Positions 1 through 12,603 of a DNA stretch of 64,000 nucleotides are shown here, one piece after another. Source of the DNA: Nissolia schottii (lineage: Eukaryota; Streptophyta; Magnoliopsida; Fabales; Fabaceae). Under the pieces are notes generated by a model, which saw nothing but the letters and a program-made list of their open reading frames with translations, was not told where the DNA came from and made no database searches. Each line of letters begins with the position of its first letter. Positions within the stretch are counted from its first letter, which is position 1. The stretch lies in NCBI GenBank assembly GCA_003254905.1, contig QANU01073111.1, positions 542,097 through 606,096 on the forward strand, written 5' to 3'. The translations under genes and the position numbers were made by a program.

Positions 1-2122
1 TATTTATAATCATAAACTATAAATGCACATTTAACACTGCTACGTGACCTAAAGCCTAATTAAACTACAACAATGTAATAACTGCATATAATGCATACAC
101 AGAATAAATACATACCATTAACCAAAATGATAAATAGTGCACGCCAGAAAGATACTGTTTCTTTCGGAGGGAGCATTGCCAGTGGGTATGAAAGATCAAC
201 ACTTCGATACCACCAATAAATGCCAATCACGTACAGCATGAAGGCAAAAGAGATACCAACAATAACAAAGGCATTCAGAGCTTCCTGCAAAATAGAATTT
301 TGATTGAACCTCCCTAATTTCTTCTCATTTTTTTTATGAGGGGAAAGGGAGGTTTCAAGCAGATATGAATATTCGGGAATGAAATTTAAATTGAATTGCA
401 AAAAACTGGATATAGCACCATAAGAGCTGTCTTTTTTTTTTTTTTGGGTGCATACCTTACGAGATGTCTGATCCTGAACAATTTCATTTGACTTGAGCAT
501 CACAGCTATTACAATAATTGACACAAAGAAACCTGGAATGCCTTCAGAAACGAATATCTCAAGTTAAGTAGAAAGAAGTCAAAAGTACAGATTCAAATGA
601 AACTGAAGTTATATGTGAGAAGCAATTCGTCATGCGCCTACAATGTAGAATCAATCAATTCAATACAAATAAATAATAACCAAAAAACCAAACCACATAG
701 CTTCTTTCATGTTCAGAAAGGAGAAAGGTTGAAAAAGAAGAAGAAAAGACACACAAGGTATATATCAAACAGGCAGCATAGACTTATTCATTAAGCGAAT
801 CTTTCATATTACCGATTAAGGATCATTAAAGTAAACACAAGGCTTTTTAACATTATCACTTAATAAACTCTACAAATTCATCTTTACTTTTCTCATAGTC
901 AAGAGAGTTCCAATTTCCTTACAAAGAAGAAGTGCCTCCGGCACCAGGGTGGAGAAACAGTAAACAAAGGATTTGCACAACCCCACATGATCCTCACTAA
1001 TATTTTCACACAACCATTTCTTTTGCACTACCCCTTCCCTCAGGATAACTCTCGGTGTTGAAAGCGATACAGCCCAAACCAGCATTGTTCTAATTCGAAT
1101 CAATAGAAAACATTGAACAAGGTAGCAAAACCAAAAATTTAAACACGACGATTGTCCCATACATTAGTTCATACTAACGTCAAACTTCCCATCTCTCCCG
1201 AACGACACAATTTCTTTGCCCAACCATTATTCCACCAAGCACATCCCCCCAAGTACAAACAGGCAGCCAAGTCACGCAAAAGCAAAACTACCAAGAGCAC
1301 CATCCAAAAAAGCATGCCCCCAAAGTCTATCACATATAATTTCTCTAATTATTTGAACAATGAGACTAAGTTCAGTTCAGCCATACAATCAAAGTCAAGC
1401 AAGCACAAATACTACACATCAGAAACAAGGCAATGCACAAAGCAAACAAGACAAGCACTCTAGTAACCATTTGAAGCCAAAAATCACATCAGATACATAA
1501 CATAACATAACATAACATAACAGAACGCATAGTCCAGAGCAGAAGCAGTGGTAGTACCACACAAGTGCTGGCGGATGAAGACTGCCAACAGCAAGATGAA
1601 CAAGGGGAGAACCTGCTTCACCCACATAACAAAATGATCACTTTCACGCCAGTACGGTATGTCACTGATATCCGCATGGTCCAACGGTGGGTCCATAGTC
1701 CTAAGTCGTCTGTGAGTCTCTTCGTCCAAGACAAATGGCCGCATCGTGCCATCACCGCACCGCACAGCAGGACCCAACAGAATCGCCGACGACAACTCAG
1801 AATCCATCCCTGCACCAACGTTCCCCTGCTCCCCAACCTCAATTATGCTAAGTTCAACTGGCCTAGCATCACCAGAAACTGAATCACGTTGAACTTGAGG
1901 CCTCGGGCGCAATTCAGGAGCTTCAGCTCCGGGAATCGGTGTGGAATCTTCGGGAGTTGAGCACATGAAGCTTGAGCATGCCATCACAACAGAAATCGGG
2001 GAGCGTAATCGAAAGGGGATGATGTTCATACCAAGCCACCACACATCACTGGTATTTACAGGGTTATTTACATGTGAGGAAGGTGAGGTTGAAGGCGATG
2101 AATTGGAAAGTGAAGGTTCCAT
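1..2122 (-). CDS. RNFT-type transmembrane RING E3 ubiquitin ligase, 5' part
   Basis: Partial gene running off the left edge. Coding exons on the minus strand are 2122-1558, 532-456 and 284-116, all with GT-AG borders and matching phases. The start is the ATG at 2120-2122 (MEPSLSNSS); an in-frame ATG 45 bases upstream at 2167 is less likely because the encoded stretch is low complexity. The first exon gives about 188 residues: a Ser/Pro/Asn-rich soluble region, then a hydrophobic segment (VLPLFILLLAVFIRQH). Exons 2 and 3 add membrane segments (SIIVIAVMLKSNEIV, FVIVGISFAFMLYVIGIYWWY) and PLAMLPP. From memory, this arrangement matches plant relatives of RNFT1/RNFT2, membrane ubiquitin ligases thought to act at the ER; their RING finger is C-terminal and would lie outside this window. 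Intron 1 (1557-533) holds a CATAA microsatellite at about 1494-1520. Confidence 0.8.
1494..1521. repeat. CATAA pentanucleotide microsatellite
   Basis: Five tandem copies of a CATAA/ATAAC unit lie in the first intron of the RNFT-like gene, about 40 bases inside its splice donor. Confidence 0.9.
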
Positions 2123-2800
2123 GTTGTTCCCCACGAAACTAGGCAAACCCCCCCCCCTCGATTTCAAGGGAGCTTATCTGGGCTTGAAGTTCTTACCTTT
2201 TGTGAGGGTTTCGCAGATGTAGCAAGGCCATAAATTTAACTTGTAGCTGGAGTTGTTGTGTAAATTGGGAAAAGAAGGAGCAGAAAATATACAGTGAAGG
2301 CATAGAAGGAAGGTGAAAACCCAGAATAGTATGAGCTTCAATGCATGAACAGAAACGCGAAAATTACCTAGTGCGAATTTAGGGGAAGAAAAGACGGAAA
2401 CGGCTTCTCTGGGGATGATGCACGCATCGTGAGGGTTTATGCTGAAACGCAGCAGCGATGGTAGCACGAGAAGAAGGAGAGGAAGAAGAAGAACCTGGGA
2501 AGAAAGAGAGAAGAAGAAAAGTCAAAGTCAGGAAGCTGAAACCTTCGTTTTCAATTTTTTTGTTTTCGTGTAATTCGTTACTGTGTCTGAGGGCGCGAGA
2601 GAGAGGAAAAAGGAAAATTGAAAGGAAAAGGAAATTGATGTCGGAATGGAAGAAACGCGTTTAAACACGAAAACGGGATTCGTGTCAATCTTTTCGTTGT
2701 TCGTTTTCTTGCATCCGCCATTCCAACGGCGGACGAACTGGTTTCCCCACTTTTTCTCCCACGTCTTTCTTCTTCTTCTTCTTCGCCTCGTCAAATTAAT
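2123..2800 (-). promoter_or_regulatory. 5' UTR and promoter region of RNFT-like gene
   Basis: GC-richer transition zone upstream of the ATG at 2122. It contains a C run at about 2150-2158, purine-rich tracts at 2460-2520 and 2600-2640, and a CTT repeat near 2765-2785. No convincing single TATA box was chosen. A donor-like GGTAAG on the minus strand near 2197 could mark a 5' UTR intron, but no acceptor at a sensible distance was identified. Confidence 0.4.
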
Positions 2801-3284
2801 TCGAATATTTTTATTTTTTTAATAAAAATTATCCATTTATTTTTGCTACATTATTCGTAATAATTCAAATTTTTTAAAAATAAATTGCCAAAGATTAAGT
2901 TAATCATTATTTATATATTAATTAACTAATTAATTAACCATCTATATAGTATTTATGTTTGCAATTTTACTGGCATATGCGGATATCAACAAGTAATACT
3001 TGTGATGAGGTGAATATGAGGAAGTTTTTTTTCTTTTTTTTGAGTAATAAGGATAAGTATTTTCAATACCTATTTGTCAAATGGGGTGGAGAGGGGCTTA
3101 CTTCTCTATATTTGTAGGCACCAGATATGTAAAATAATTAAATTATTTATAGTTATATAAATAGAACATTTGTATAATTTTAACTAAAAACTCTAGGAAT
3201 TTAAGAATATTATTAAAGAAAAATTAATTTTAGTTGGGAGGTGTTTAAAGGATTTGAGTGTTTGATTTCTAAACTCGTCCACTA
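2801..3284. other. AT-rich intergenic DNA, nothing recognised
   Basis: Very AT-rich DNA with no open frame of note and no recognised repeat. Confidence 0.6.
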
Positions 3285-3463
3285 TCATGAGAATGGATTT
3301 TTTCATGTCATTTTTTCACATGATAATGTCATATTTTATCTCTCACCATTCACTGAGAATGTGTAACTCATACATGACATAAACAATTAAAAATTGATAA
3401 TGAGAGATTTAACATGATATTTTCATTTAAAAAAATGACATGAGATGATCCATTTCGTCATCA
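3285..3463. mobile_element. Foldback MITE
   Basis: The two halves are imperfect inverted copies of each other. The left half runs from ATGAGAATGGATTTTTTCAT and the right half reads back as ATGGATCATCTCATGTCATT, with shared internal blocks (ATGTCATTTTTT, AAATCTCTCA). The whole unit can fold into a long hairpin. There is no coding capacity. Terminal duplications were not resolved, so the superfamily is open. Confidence 0.6.
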
Positions 3464-3739
3464 TGCGTTCATTGATTAATTCATTTAACAGTAGTGTGAT
3501 TACATATTATAGAGGTGTGTCGTGTTTTCATATGTATTCTTAGTGTTTGATTTTCTTTATACCTTATTATTATTTTAATAAATGTCATTACTATTCAGTT
3601 GAAGTTTATAAACTAGAGTTTAGTATGTTTACTTTTTTATAATAATTTGTTACATCTTAAATCCATAGATTTTTAATAAAAAAATAATTTTTTAACATAA
3701 ATAAATTCTTTTCATAATTATTTCTCTAATTTTTAGTAA

Positions 3740-3888
3740 GTGTTAGATACCCATGAATATCTGTGGGGATGCATGTATTCACAAGAAAAAACTTTAAACG
3801 AATACTCGTATAGATATGGAGCAGACATTTTGGGCAAATTTTGATCCACGTGTCCCACACCCCGCCTCATTGACATTCCTAATAATAT
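3740..3888. repeat. Dispersed 'GATACCCATG' type repeat fragment
   Basis: A stretch rich in phrases typical of a common plant repeat family (GATACCCATGAATATC, GGGCAAATTTTGATCCAC, GTGTCCCACACCCCGC, ATTGACATTCC). It looks like one end of a non-autonomous, possibly hAT-type, element. The assignment rests on remembered family wording only; no terminal duplication was found. Confidence 0.3.
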
Positions 3889-5678
3889 TTACCAACAGGA
3901 CGTCTCGCACGAGATGCTAGTCACAAGGTATGTCTCGCGTGAGATGAAGTTGTAGGAGAGCAAAAGTGATTTCTGGAGCTCATCTCTCGCGAGACGAGTG
4001 CGGGAATTAGTCTCACATCGTTTGCAGCTATAGAAGAGGGTCTGCTTCTCCACCTATATATAAAGGTCTCCCATGAGTGTTTAGACTTGCTAATTCACTC
4101 CAAAGCTTGAGAGGTCATACTCTTGTGAGACTTTTCGCTCCAGTTATATTTTTAATTTCTTTTCTCTCTCTCATCTTCCATTCGTGGGGAAGCAGTGCCT
4201 CCACATGGGGTGTCTGGAGCTTTCAGCTTATTGCTCCTTAGCGGTCAGCTATGTTAAGACGAGTGACTTTCTTCATGGTCTATTTTAGACCACATGTTTA
4301 TTTTTTAAAGATATTTGTTTATTTATTTATTTTAGAATTATTTTATTTATGCATGTTTTATAAAATCTTAGGAGGTAGAATCTAGTATTTTATTTTATAC
4401 ATTTATGAAGTTTGTTATTATTAAGAATTCTTTTATTTAATTATTTATTAATGAAGTTATTTAATTAGTTATTTCTTTATAGTTTTTTATTTAGAAACTC
4501 ATTATTTATGAAGTATATATTTATCAAATTATTTTAAAAAATCATGAAATTATTTTAGAACCACATGAGACCACATATTTTATTGCATTAAATAAAGTCA
4601 TGTTGTGTGTGTATGATCAGTATTCATATTGTTTGAAATCTTTAATAAAAGATCATGGTTAAGGAAAGATTTTGGCGGGAGAAGACTTATATTATGGAAA
4701 GGTTCTTGCTGAGGCAAGACTTGGTACTTAAGATGTTCATTATGACGCACCTCTTTTACCTGAGAACTTTCTTAAGCATGAGATCTTAGTTCACCTTTAT
4801 TTTTCCAAGATAAAACACTTAAAAATATTAAGTCATGTTATGCTATCAATATTTTTTAAAGGATTTAGTTATTATTTTATGTATTTAAAACTGTTTTCAT
4901 GGGAGTGTATATAGGATAGAACTGTAAGTCAGCGACAACCTACCTTGATCCTGGCATACCTCGTACGATCGTCAAGTAAAATAGGATTAATGTAAATTAG
5001 GGGCAAGACCATAAAGTCTGGATATGGCAGCCCGTGATGCTCGGTGTCATGTATCATGTATCATGTCATGTAGATTAGGAACAAGACCGTAAAGTTCGAA
5101 CACTCAGGAACAGTTAAACCGTAATGCTCGGATCGTCTATCTAGAGAAATCCCCAACTGATTATGATTTCAAATGTTTTTATGTATTAATTATTATTATA
5201 GAAATGTTTTATGTTTGCTATATATATTATGTATTGCATTTAGATGTCATGTGTTTTTCAAAGTGCCCCATGTTGCTGTATGGACGGCCTCTCGCTGAAA
5301 CTCTTCCTAGAGTTCGATCTTCCCCTCCAAGTTACAAAGCAGCGTAGCAGAGCATGGAGTTTATGGTCAATGCAACGTCATCAGTATCCCAGAGTCAGCA
5401 GTTCACCTTGAGGTAAAACTATTTATAAGAATTGTAAGTTTATTTTTATTTTGTAATCGAATTATGTCTAGAGTGCTCTAATTGTATACAGGCAGGATCC
5501 TCGGACCAGTTGCGTATTTTATCATGTATATTAATGTTTAATGTAAAAGAGTTTATGTTTATTCAAAAAAAGTGTTATTTATTTTTAAAGTGCATGTTTT
5601 TACGAAAAACATTCCAAAAGCTTCTGTAAAGGAACTAGTCATTTGCGTGTCGGTCACGTCCCTAAGTTGGGGTGTGAC
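3889..5678 (+). mobile_element. Probable solo LTR of a retrotransposon (fossil)
   Basis: No reading frame of note. A clear TATA box (CTATATATAAAGG, near 4052) is followed by a start-site-like stretch, long AT-rich DNA and a right edge at GGGGTGTGACA (5678), a wording common at plant LTR ends. Short repeated phrases (TCATGTATCATG, near 5050) occur inside. No internal retrotransposon genes follow, so it is read as a lone LTR. The left edge and target duplication were not found, so both edges are approximate. Lineage (Ty3-type suspected) and age cannot be stated. Confidence 0.45.
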
Positions 5679-6530
5679 AATGGGTTGATCAAAGTGATGA
5701 TGAGCCTTACCCCTTAATTAATGGTGTTAAGTTCAATCCCTAATGTTAATAAAATTATTTAAACTTAAAAACTAATTATAATAATTAAAAATATGGTTCT
5801 TCATTCAGTACCGATGTTTTTACAAGGGTATTGATACATCTTTATATTTCAACGGTCATGATTAACTTTCATGTTTAAAATAATAAGTATTAAGAGTTAA
5901 CGAGACACGTGGATAATTCTTAGCCATAGATAATCATAGAATATCAATATCTTTGAATTTGATGGAGTGTCAGAGTAATCTCCTAAAAATATTTATGTAT
6001 CAAAAAAAGCTTAAAAATATTTATATTATAATTTAACAATTATTTAAAAGTAACTTATTAACGCAAATTATGATAACTAGTGGGGTGCAAACAACTAAAG
6101 TTAAAAACAAATTGTGTAGTTTTGTGTCGTGACACAAAAAGTCATGATCGTCACATGAGAGATATGATCACTTATACAAGTCTCTGATCGTAATTTATGT
6201 AACAATGTAGTTATTTAATAAAATAATTAAATAACTTAATTAAAATCTATTACAAATATTTAGTAAGTCTCAAATACAATAATAAAAATGTGTATATCAA
6301 TGCATAACATAGTGTCTTTCTGCATGTGTAACTCTGAAGAACTCTAAATATTAATAAAATAGAAAATAACTCCACCACAAAATGGAGCTTACCACTAACA
6401 ACTGAACTGGACTATGGAGTCTTACTCCGGATCAACCGAACTATCTAAAAAACATGGTAGATGAGGGGCGAGTCCTCAAACCTAGTGAATGACGGAACCC
6501 TACGGCTCACGTTGGACATAACAAGCAAGA
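5679..6530. other. AT-rich intergenic DNA, nothing recognised
   Basis: No genes or clear repeats seen. The DNA is AT-rich throughout. Confidence 0.5.
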
Positions 6531-6546
6531 AACTCACAATGCAATA

Positions 6547-6634
6547 AATGTTGATAATGATGATGGTGGTGGTGGTGATGATAATGATGATGACGACGAC
6601 GACAACGACGATGATGATAATGATATTTTTCAAA
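6547..6634. repeat. Compound trinucleotide microsatellite (GAT/GGT/GAC)
   Basis: Tandem GAT, GGT and GAC triplets in blocks. The His-rich and Val/Ile-rich open frames seen on the minus strand here are by-products of the repeat. Confidence 0.9.
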
Positions 6635-8426
6635 CTTTTGACTATCTAAGAAAATATCTGTCTTAGAGTTTTGACTGAGTTTCACGATATGCTTAAACTT
6701 TAACTGCATGAGCCTCACAATATACTATCTGCATGAGCCTCACGATATGCTATATGTCCGGGCGTCACACTATGCCTACAAGGTATTAGGATTGACATAG
6801 GTTGTTGTCGACATACAATTATAATCTAGATAATCTCAATCAAAACTTATACATTCATTTTATCATCATGATAATCTCTAAAAATCATAATAACATTCAA
6901 TGTCTTACTTACAATTAGATGGTCTCTCATGTAAATAAAAATGTTTCGTAAGTTCATAAATATTTTTCATGAAGTATTTCTGAAACTGGTCTTTATTGGA
7001 CATTCTAAACTATTTTCTGATAATATATATTCTCACAAAGGTATGTCATAAACTTTGCTCATACTAAAATATCATTTATGAAAATAATTGTCAATAAATG
7101 TTAAAATAAGTTGTGAGAAACCACCGCTCACCTACAATCGCTAAAACTCTCACGTCGTTACTTGGTAATTTTAGTAGAATATTATTTTTCGTTCTCGATT
7201 CAAAAGTCTCACAAATGGTATATCTTACTTTATAGGATCAAAATTTCACAATTATTTGCCACGTACCTCACTCATACACAGACACAAGGAAAAGAGATTT
7301 GCTACTTACACAAGGAAAAGAGATTTGCTACTTACTTGTATTGATGATAAATAACGTAGAAGACTTAGCCTGTTATAGAGTAATCGTGCAAGGAAGATAT
7401 CAACATTAATTTACCCACGTTTTGTCTAAAAATTTGTGAAGTTTGTGAAAGTTGTGTTTTCTTAGTGAAGGCATTAATATCAACTGCCAAGATGTTGTCT
7501 CCTTGTGAAATTTTTCTGCAACTTTCACATTGCTTGCTTAATATATGTATGGAGTCAAATATGAGGCAATGGTTATAAAGCCTAATTATATGTAGAGAAC
7601 AATAGAAAAAAAAAAAAGATGAAACGTGTCGGATCATGAAATAATTAAAAAAAAAAGAAACTTGTTAACAATAGTATAAGTTTGTTGAACTAAAAAAATA
7701 ATAATGAAATTTATGTGTACATGTATGCAAGTCAATGGCTATAAGCCTACATGACTGAGACCATAGAAAAATGAATTTGTCATGAGACAAATTTATGACT
7801 ACTACGGCACATGCATATAGTACACTATGTTTGTATACTAGTAATGAACATATAAAAGTTGTTGAAACATAATGTATCATAACCCTTGCAATTAATATGT
7901 AACTTTTATTTTTCTTCTTGTACGTACATGTAAAATAATTAAAGAAAACTTATAGGTACCAGAGTACTATATAAAATCTATAAGTAAAAAAGAATAGGAA
8001 AAATATTGAAACTTGTAATTTCATAAGATAAATTTGGTTATAAAGTCAAATATGAGATAAAATTACAAGACATAGCTATATGTATAAAATATTAGGAAAC
8101 AGTGGACTTATCAGTTCATGAAATATTTTCTTCTTGATATGTTATATGCTAGCTTTATTATTACAAGTCAACAATAATATTTTAAGACATGCTTCTTTGG
8201 TGCATTAAATGACAAGTGAAGAAACTTTTTCTTCCTTTAAGCATGATTAAATTATCACGAGATAGAGTAGCTAGTATGTCATAAATACATATAATAATGG
8301 AGCCTAATAAATATAATAGAAATATATTTAAAAGAAAAGTTTAAAAGAACCGCACCTATATACATATTTAATATATATTACGCTAACTTGTGTAAACTTT
8401 AATTTTTCTTTCTTTGTTCTTTTTAA

Positions 8427-8428
<2 letters not shown>
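6635..8428. other. AT-rich intergenic DNA with a short tandem duplication
   Basis: No gene supported. A 26-base unit beginning ACACAAGGAAAAGAGATTTG occurs twice in tandem at 7282-7307 and 7308-7333. Otherwise the DNA is AT-rich and unremarkable. Confidence 0.6.

Positions 8429-8458
<30 letters not shown>
8429..8458. repeat. (TA)n microsatellite
   Basis: About 14 uninterrupted TA units. Confidence 0.95.
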
Positions 8459-8465
<7 letters not shown>

Positions 8466-9002
8466 AAATGTATAAATCATAACGTATTATATCATGCCTA
8501 CAACTAGACCACGTAAAAAATATAAGAAAACTTATTACTTCGTGAAACAAATTTATTTCAGACATGATGCATGGGATAATGTTGATACAATAGACTCACA
8601 GGATATAGACACAATTTGATATAAGGTGAGGATAAATAAAATAAATTATATTAGTAAAATAATTTACTTTGCGAATAATATAAGTTCACTTTTAATGACA
8701 CAAAGCTCTAGTTATTACGTTTTGTTAGAAAATAGGTGCTGGTTTTTTTCTTTTTTTAATTATAGAAAAATAGATAGTTTTATTAAAAAATAAGGTTAGG
8801 GGTAAAATGGACCAAACAAATTGTGACCAAAGACAATTATAGTGGCTCAATGGCTTTATAATAGTAAAGATGATTAACTTAATAAATTAAATATCAAATT
8901 AAATCTATTAAATTATTAAATTTTATAACAAATAGATAACTCTTTAAAAAAATAAAAGGAAAAAAAAACCAACCATTTAGTATTTGTTGTTTTTTAACTC
9001 GG

Positions 9003-9508
9003 GTAATTCTATCCCTCTTAATTTCTTTCAACCAATTTAGTCTCTGGAATTTTTAAAATTGGTCAATTTTACAACTCTTAAATTTTTTTTCGCCACTTTA
9101 GTTCTTATTACTTTTCAAATCAATCAATTTTAGTAAAAAAAACTTGTATACTTAGTCATGTAAATACTCAAACATCCCATTTTCATCTTTTGCAAACATA
9201 CTCCCATCAATGTATATCTATTTTTATCGTGAACGCACACATTTTGTAGACATGAGATGCAAAACGGCGTTGCTTCTGAAGTGGAGGATGTGACGTGGAT
9301 CTTTAACGTGTCACATCCCTCTGTTATGTTTTAAGTCAACCATCTCAATATAGGAGATGAGTGAAAGAATTAACTTGTCTAATTTTTGTAAATTGTAGGG
9401 ACTAAATTGACCCAAAAAAATTAGAAGAGATGAAAGTGAATGATTTAAAAAATAACATAGATTAAATTAGCTGATATAAAAAATAAGGAATAGTGAAAAT
9501 TCCCTTAC
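9003..9508. mobile_element. Candidate non-autonomous transposon with degenerate TIRs
   Basis: The left edge (GGGTAATTCTATCCCTCTTA then CCAATTTAGTCTCTGG) and the inverted right edge (GGGAATTTTCACTATTCC then GCTAATTTAATCTATG) resemble each other loosely over about 45 bases. Phrases such as AGGGACTAAATTGACCC are typical of legume non-autonomous repeats. No target duplication was found, and the flanking DNA on both sides (8459-9002 and 9509-10754) shows nothing else. Confidence 0.35.
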
Positions 9509-10754
9509 CACTAGGCTGTAAACATTATTTTGCTAATATAATCTAATTAAAATATATATTATCTACTAAGTGTTACTAAAAATAAATTCAAATTTTTTTA
9601 AATTTATCACAAATAACATTTAAATGACCATGAAAAAGAACTATAAATACTTGTCACCATCCTATATACGCTATTATGTTATAATGTTTCAATAACTATG
9701 TACATTTTATACACAAAATGTGTTAAATTATTAATTATTTATGTCATTTTATTGTATTTATTTGAGTTTTAATATACATTAAAACTATATATATTTAATA
9801 CTTGAAAACAAATTGTGTTTGTATACATTGAATTATGAATGAACTTAAAAAAGATAAAAATGACTAACATTATGGAACAAAAAGAGTATATCATTTGTCA
9901 TTACTTATGTAGTAGTTGAGGGCCTCAAAATAAAATGTCATTACTAGGTTATAATTGTGGACTTGTTTTCTCTGCACCATAGAATTAAATAAACAATATT
10001 TGTGAAATGTTATTCATAAAAGTTAAAAATGTTTGTAAGAATATTTTGTAATAAAATATAACATTACTTGTAATGAAAATACCACATTAGAGTAAATAAC
10101 CACAAGTGTTAAATAGCCAAAAAAAATTACTTTCACCAAATAAGAGGCAAGAGGCAGTCAAACAAGGAGAGAGAAAAATGAGTCAAAACGGAATTTACGT
10201 GAAACTAACCAATCATGTTAATTTGTTGAGGGTAATTGTCGTGTTATATATATTTTTTTCCATAAGAAACGTACACCACAATTTTTAACGCGATTTTTTT
10301 TTCATTACAACAATAATAGCAACAGAATTTTATTTCATTTAGTGGGATCGACTACATGTAAGTGATGCGATAGTACACTATCAAATATCATATTTTCATG
10401 TAATTCATTAACTTTTAAATTTCTTATAATAATTTTTTCTATATTATTTTTAAGTCTCTCTATTTCTAACTAATGAGTTATCTGTCACTTATTTTACTCT
10501 TCTCACTAGGACTTCTAATTGTCTTCTTCTCACATGTTCAAATCACCTAAAATGAGATTCTACTATTTTTTGTACTATTAGTGCTACTCTTACCTTCTCT
10601 CTAATACAATCATTCCTAATTTTATCTTATCTAATGTGTTCACAAATCAACCGTAAGTGAAAAAAATTTTCAATAAGAGAGAAAAAAAAACCCACTAACC
10701 CTAGCACAACAAAATGTAACCATTATTAATGATGGGTAATTGGTATACAATTAA
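9509..10754. other. AT-rich intergenic DNA, nothing recognised
   Basis: No gene or repeat identified. The last nine bases (10746-10754) are the left target duplication of the adjacent Mutator-like element. Confidence 0.6.
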
Positions 10755-11559
10755 GGAGGCTTCTAAGTTGCACATTGAAACTTAATGGGTGAATGATTCA
10801 TTAAGAGACGTATAGTGATCCAGTTGCATTTAACATCATTTTTAAAATATCGATATTTTTTAAAAGTTTGACAAAATACACTCTTGATTTTGCGCTTACA
10901 CATCCTCAAAATCTTGAGCCTGTCCCCTCCTACATCTTGCCATCATCGCTCACCACTATCACTACCGCTACCCCTACACAAAACTCAGCAAAGCACAAAG
11001 CTTTGTGATCAAAAGGTCATCTTTCCTTATCAAACCAACAACATTCAAACAGAAAAGGAAACAAGAAACAAACAAAATCTAGTTAAAAAACACAAACACA
11101 AACAAGATTTAATGGAGAAACAAGAATAAAAACAAGGTCTCGTGGTGGGGGTGGTTGAGTTACGGTGAATAGATCTGGAGGTTAGGGGTGGTTGAGCTTG
11201 CAGTCAACAAATCTGGTGGGGAAGGGTTAAGTTGCGGCCAATCACCACCACCACGAATGGTGGTGGCGGCTTAACAGTGAGCATGTTTTCTTCCGTCTTG
11301 TGGGCTCCGACGGAGGTCAATGGCGCTTGACATAGGGTACATGGCGGAGGGAAAGGAGGTGTTGAGAGTAAAGACGGAAGTGGGTTGGTGGCATCAAGCA
11401 GTGGCAAAGAAATGAGTGGTGGGAGAAGAGGGTGGAGAAGGGGGGAAGGAGAAGTAGAAAGTAGAAGAGGGTAAATGTGTCCAAATTTGGTTAAGTACGC
11501 CATAGACCTGCTTGGTGAATCATTCACCGAAAGTTTCAAGGGGTAACTTAGAAGCCTCG
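10755..11559. mobile_element. Non-autonomous Mutator-like element with perfect 9-bp target duplication
   Basis: Terminal inverted repeats of about 45 bases: the left end reads GGAGGCTTCTAAGTTG and the inverted right end CGAGGCTTCTAAGTTA, and the match continues through TTGAAACTT and GGTGAATGATTCA. A 9-bp duplication, TACAATTAA, sits at 10746-10754 and 11560-11568. These features fit the Mutator superfamily. The 0.8-kb interior encodes no transposase. Its right half (about 11130-11500) is much richer in GC than the surroundings and holds minus-strand open frames without recognised homology, so it could be a captured gene fragment. Confidence 0.85.
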
Positions 11560-11568
11560 TACAATTAA

Positions 11569-12059
11569 TTATTATTCTTAGTAATACTAAAGAATCTCAA
11601 TAATCAACAAAAATACTCGTTGGATGGAAATCAGCAACCACACCACAATGCAACCAAAAGAAAAGGCAAAATNAATTAATCTTTTCTTGAGTATTCATAT
11701 TTTCTTCTTATAGCAATCCAAGTTTCAACAAGGCAATTTCAATTTTAATTGCCAACACAAAATAAGCTTACGGCATCTCCGATATTCTTGGGTTAAGGAA
11801 AAAATTAAGAGTTCTCTTCATAATATATTCGACCCAAAATATAACTATTTAAAAAAAAACGACAAAATAAATAAATTTTATGAGAGAGATCTACCCATCT
11901 AATGATCTCACAAAGTAGCTTTTTCTTCCTCTCCCTCCGCTCTCTGTCCCTCCTTAGCTCACTCTCGGTTTCTTTCTTTGGTAAGCAAAGGGACAGAAGC
12001 CCAACTTTTTTCTTTAAGTTTATATTTTGCTTCCTTTGGAAGCCTCTCTTTTCCTTTTT
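11569..12059. other. Intergenic DNA, nothing recognised
   Basis: Pyrimidine-rich tracts at 11910-12060 and no supported gene. One undetermined base (N) stands at 11673. Confidence 0.6.
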
Positions 12060-12067
12060 TTTTGTTT

Positions 12068-12255
12068 GGATTAATGCTCTATTCAATCCTAAACTTTATA
12101 CTTGTGTTATAATTGACCCCTCAATTTAAAAATGTGATAAATTAGTCATTGAACTTAACAAACATAAATTTGTTAGTTCCGATACCATGCCCAAGAGGAA
12201 ATAGATTGTTCAAGAACTACTTAAAATAATGCTGGGACCAAATAAAGTATTAACC
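12068..12255. mobile_element. 188-bp MITE with 8-bp target duplication
   Basis: The ends are inverted copies (GGATTAATGCTCTATTCA at left, GGTTAATACTTTATTTGG read inward from the right). An 8-bp direct repeat, TTTTGTTT, flanks it at 12060-12067 and 12256-12263. The interior carries legume MITE phrases (ATAATTGACCCCTCAATTTA). An 8-bp duplication fits hAT-type or Mutator-type families; because the flank is T-rich, chance cannot be excluded. Confidence 0.6.
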
Positions 12256-12603
12256 TTTTGTTTTTAGTTCAACTGTGGGTCCCACTAGGGAAGGGAACCC
12301 ATGAGAAAAATCTAGTAGGTGAAACAAAATTACGTGCATAAATATAAAGTAGAAAATAATGTATTTCAAGTAAGTAGATGACATGAATGAAATGTGACAT
12401 CTTACTGTCTTAGACTGGCCATCATCATGATAGGCACGTTTTAGATGAAAGGGGCATGCAAGCAAAATCACAGCCCACACGCCCCTAACATTACAGGCAC
12501 ATGATTTTTGCAATTTCAGTTTCAGGCTTTTCAGCAACACCGGCTCAGTTGTTACAAAATGTACATAATAAAGACATATTCATAACGGACGAGCATCATT
12601 TCA

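Noticed and set aside
3851-5678. LTR with left edge at TGTCCCACACCCC (3851)
   Set aside because: The edge looked like a mirror of GGGGTGTGACA, but the five flanking bases do not match (CCACG against ATGGG) and the sequence there belongs to another repeat family.
6445-6718. Open frames with poly-Val/Ile and poly-His
   Set aside because: Direct products of the GAT/GGT/GAC microsatellite.
7282-7333. CRISPR-like direct repeat
   Set aside because: Only two adjacent copies without spacers in a plant genome; a simple tandem duplication.
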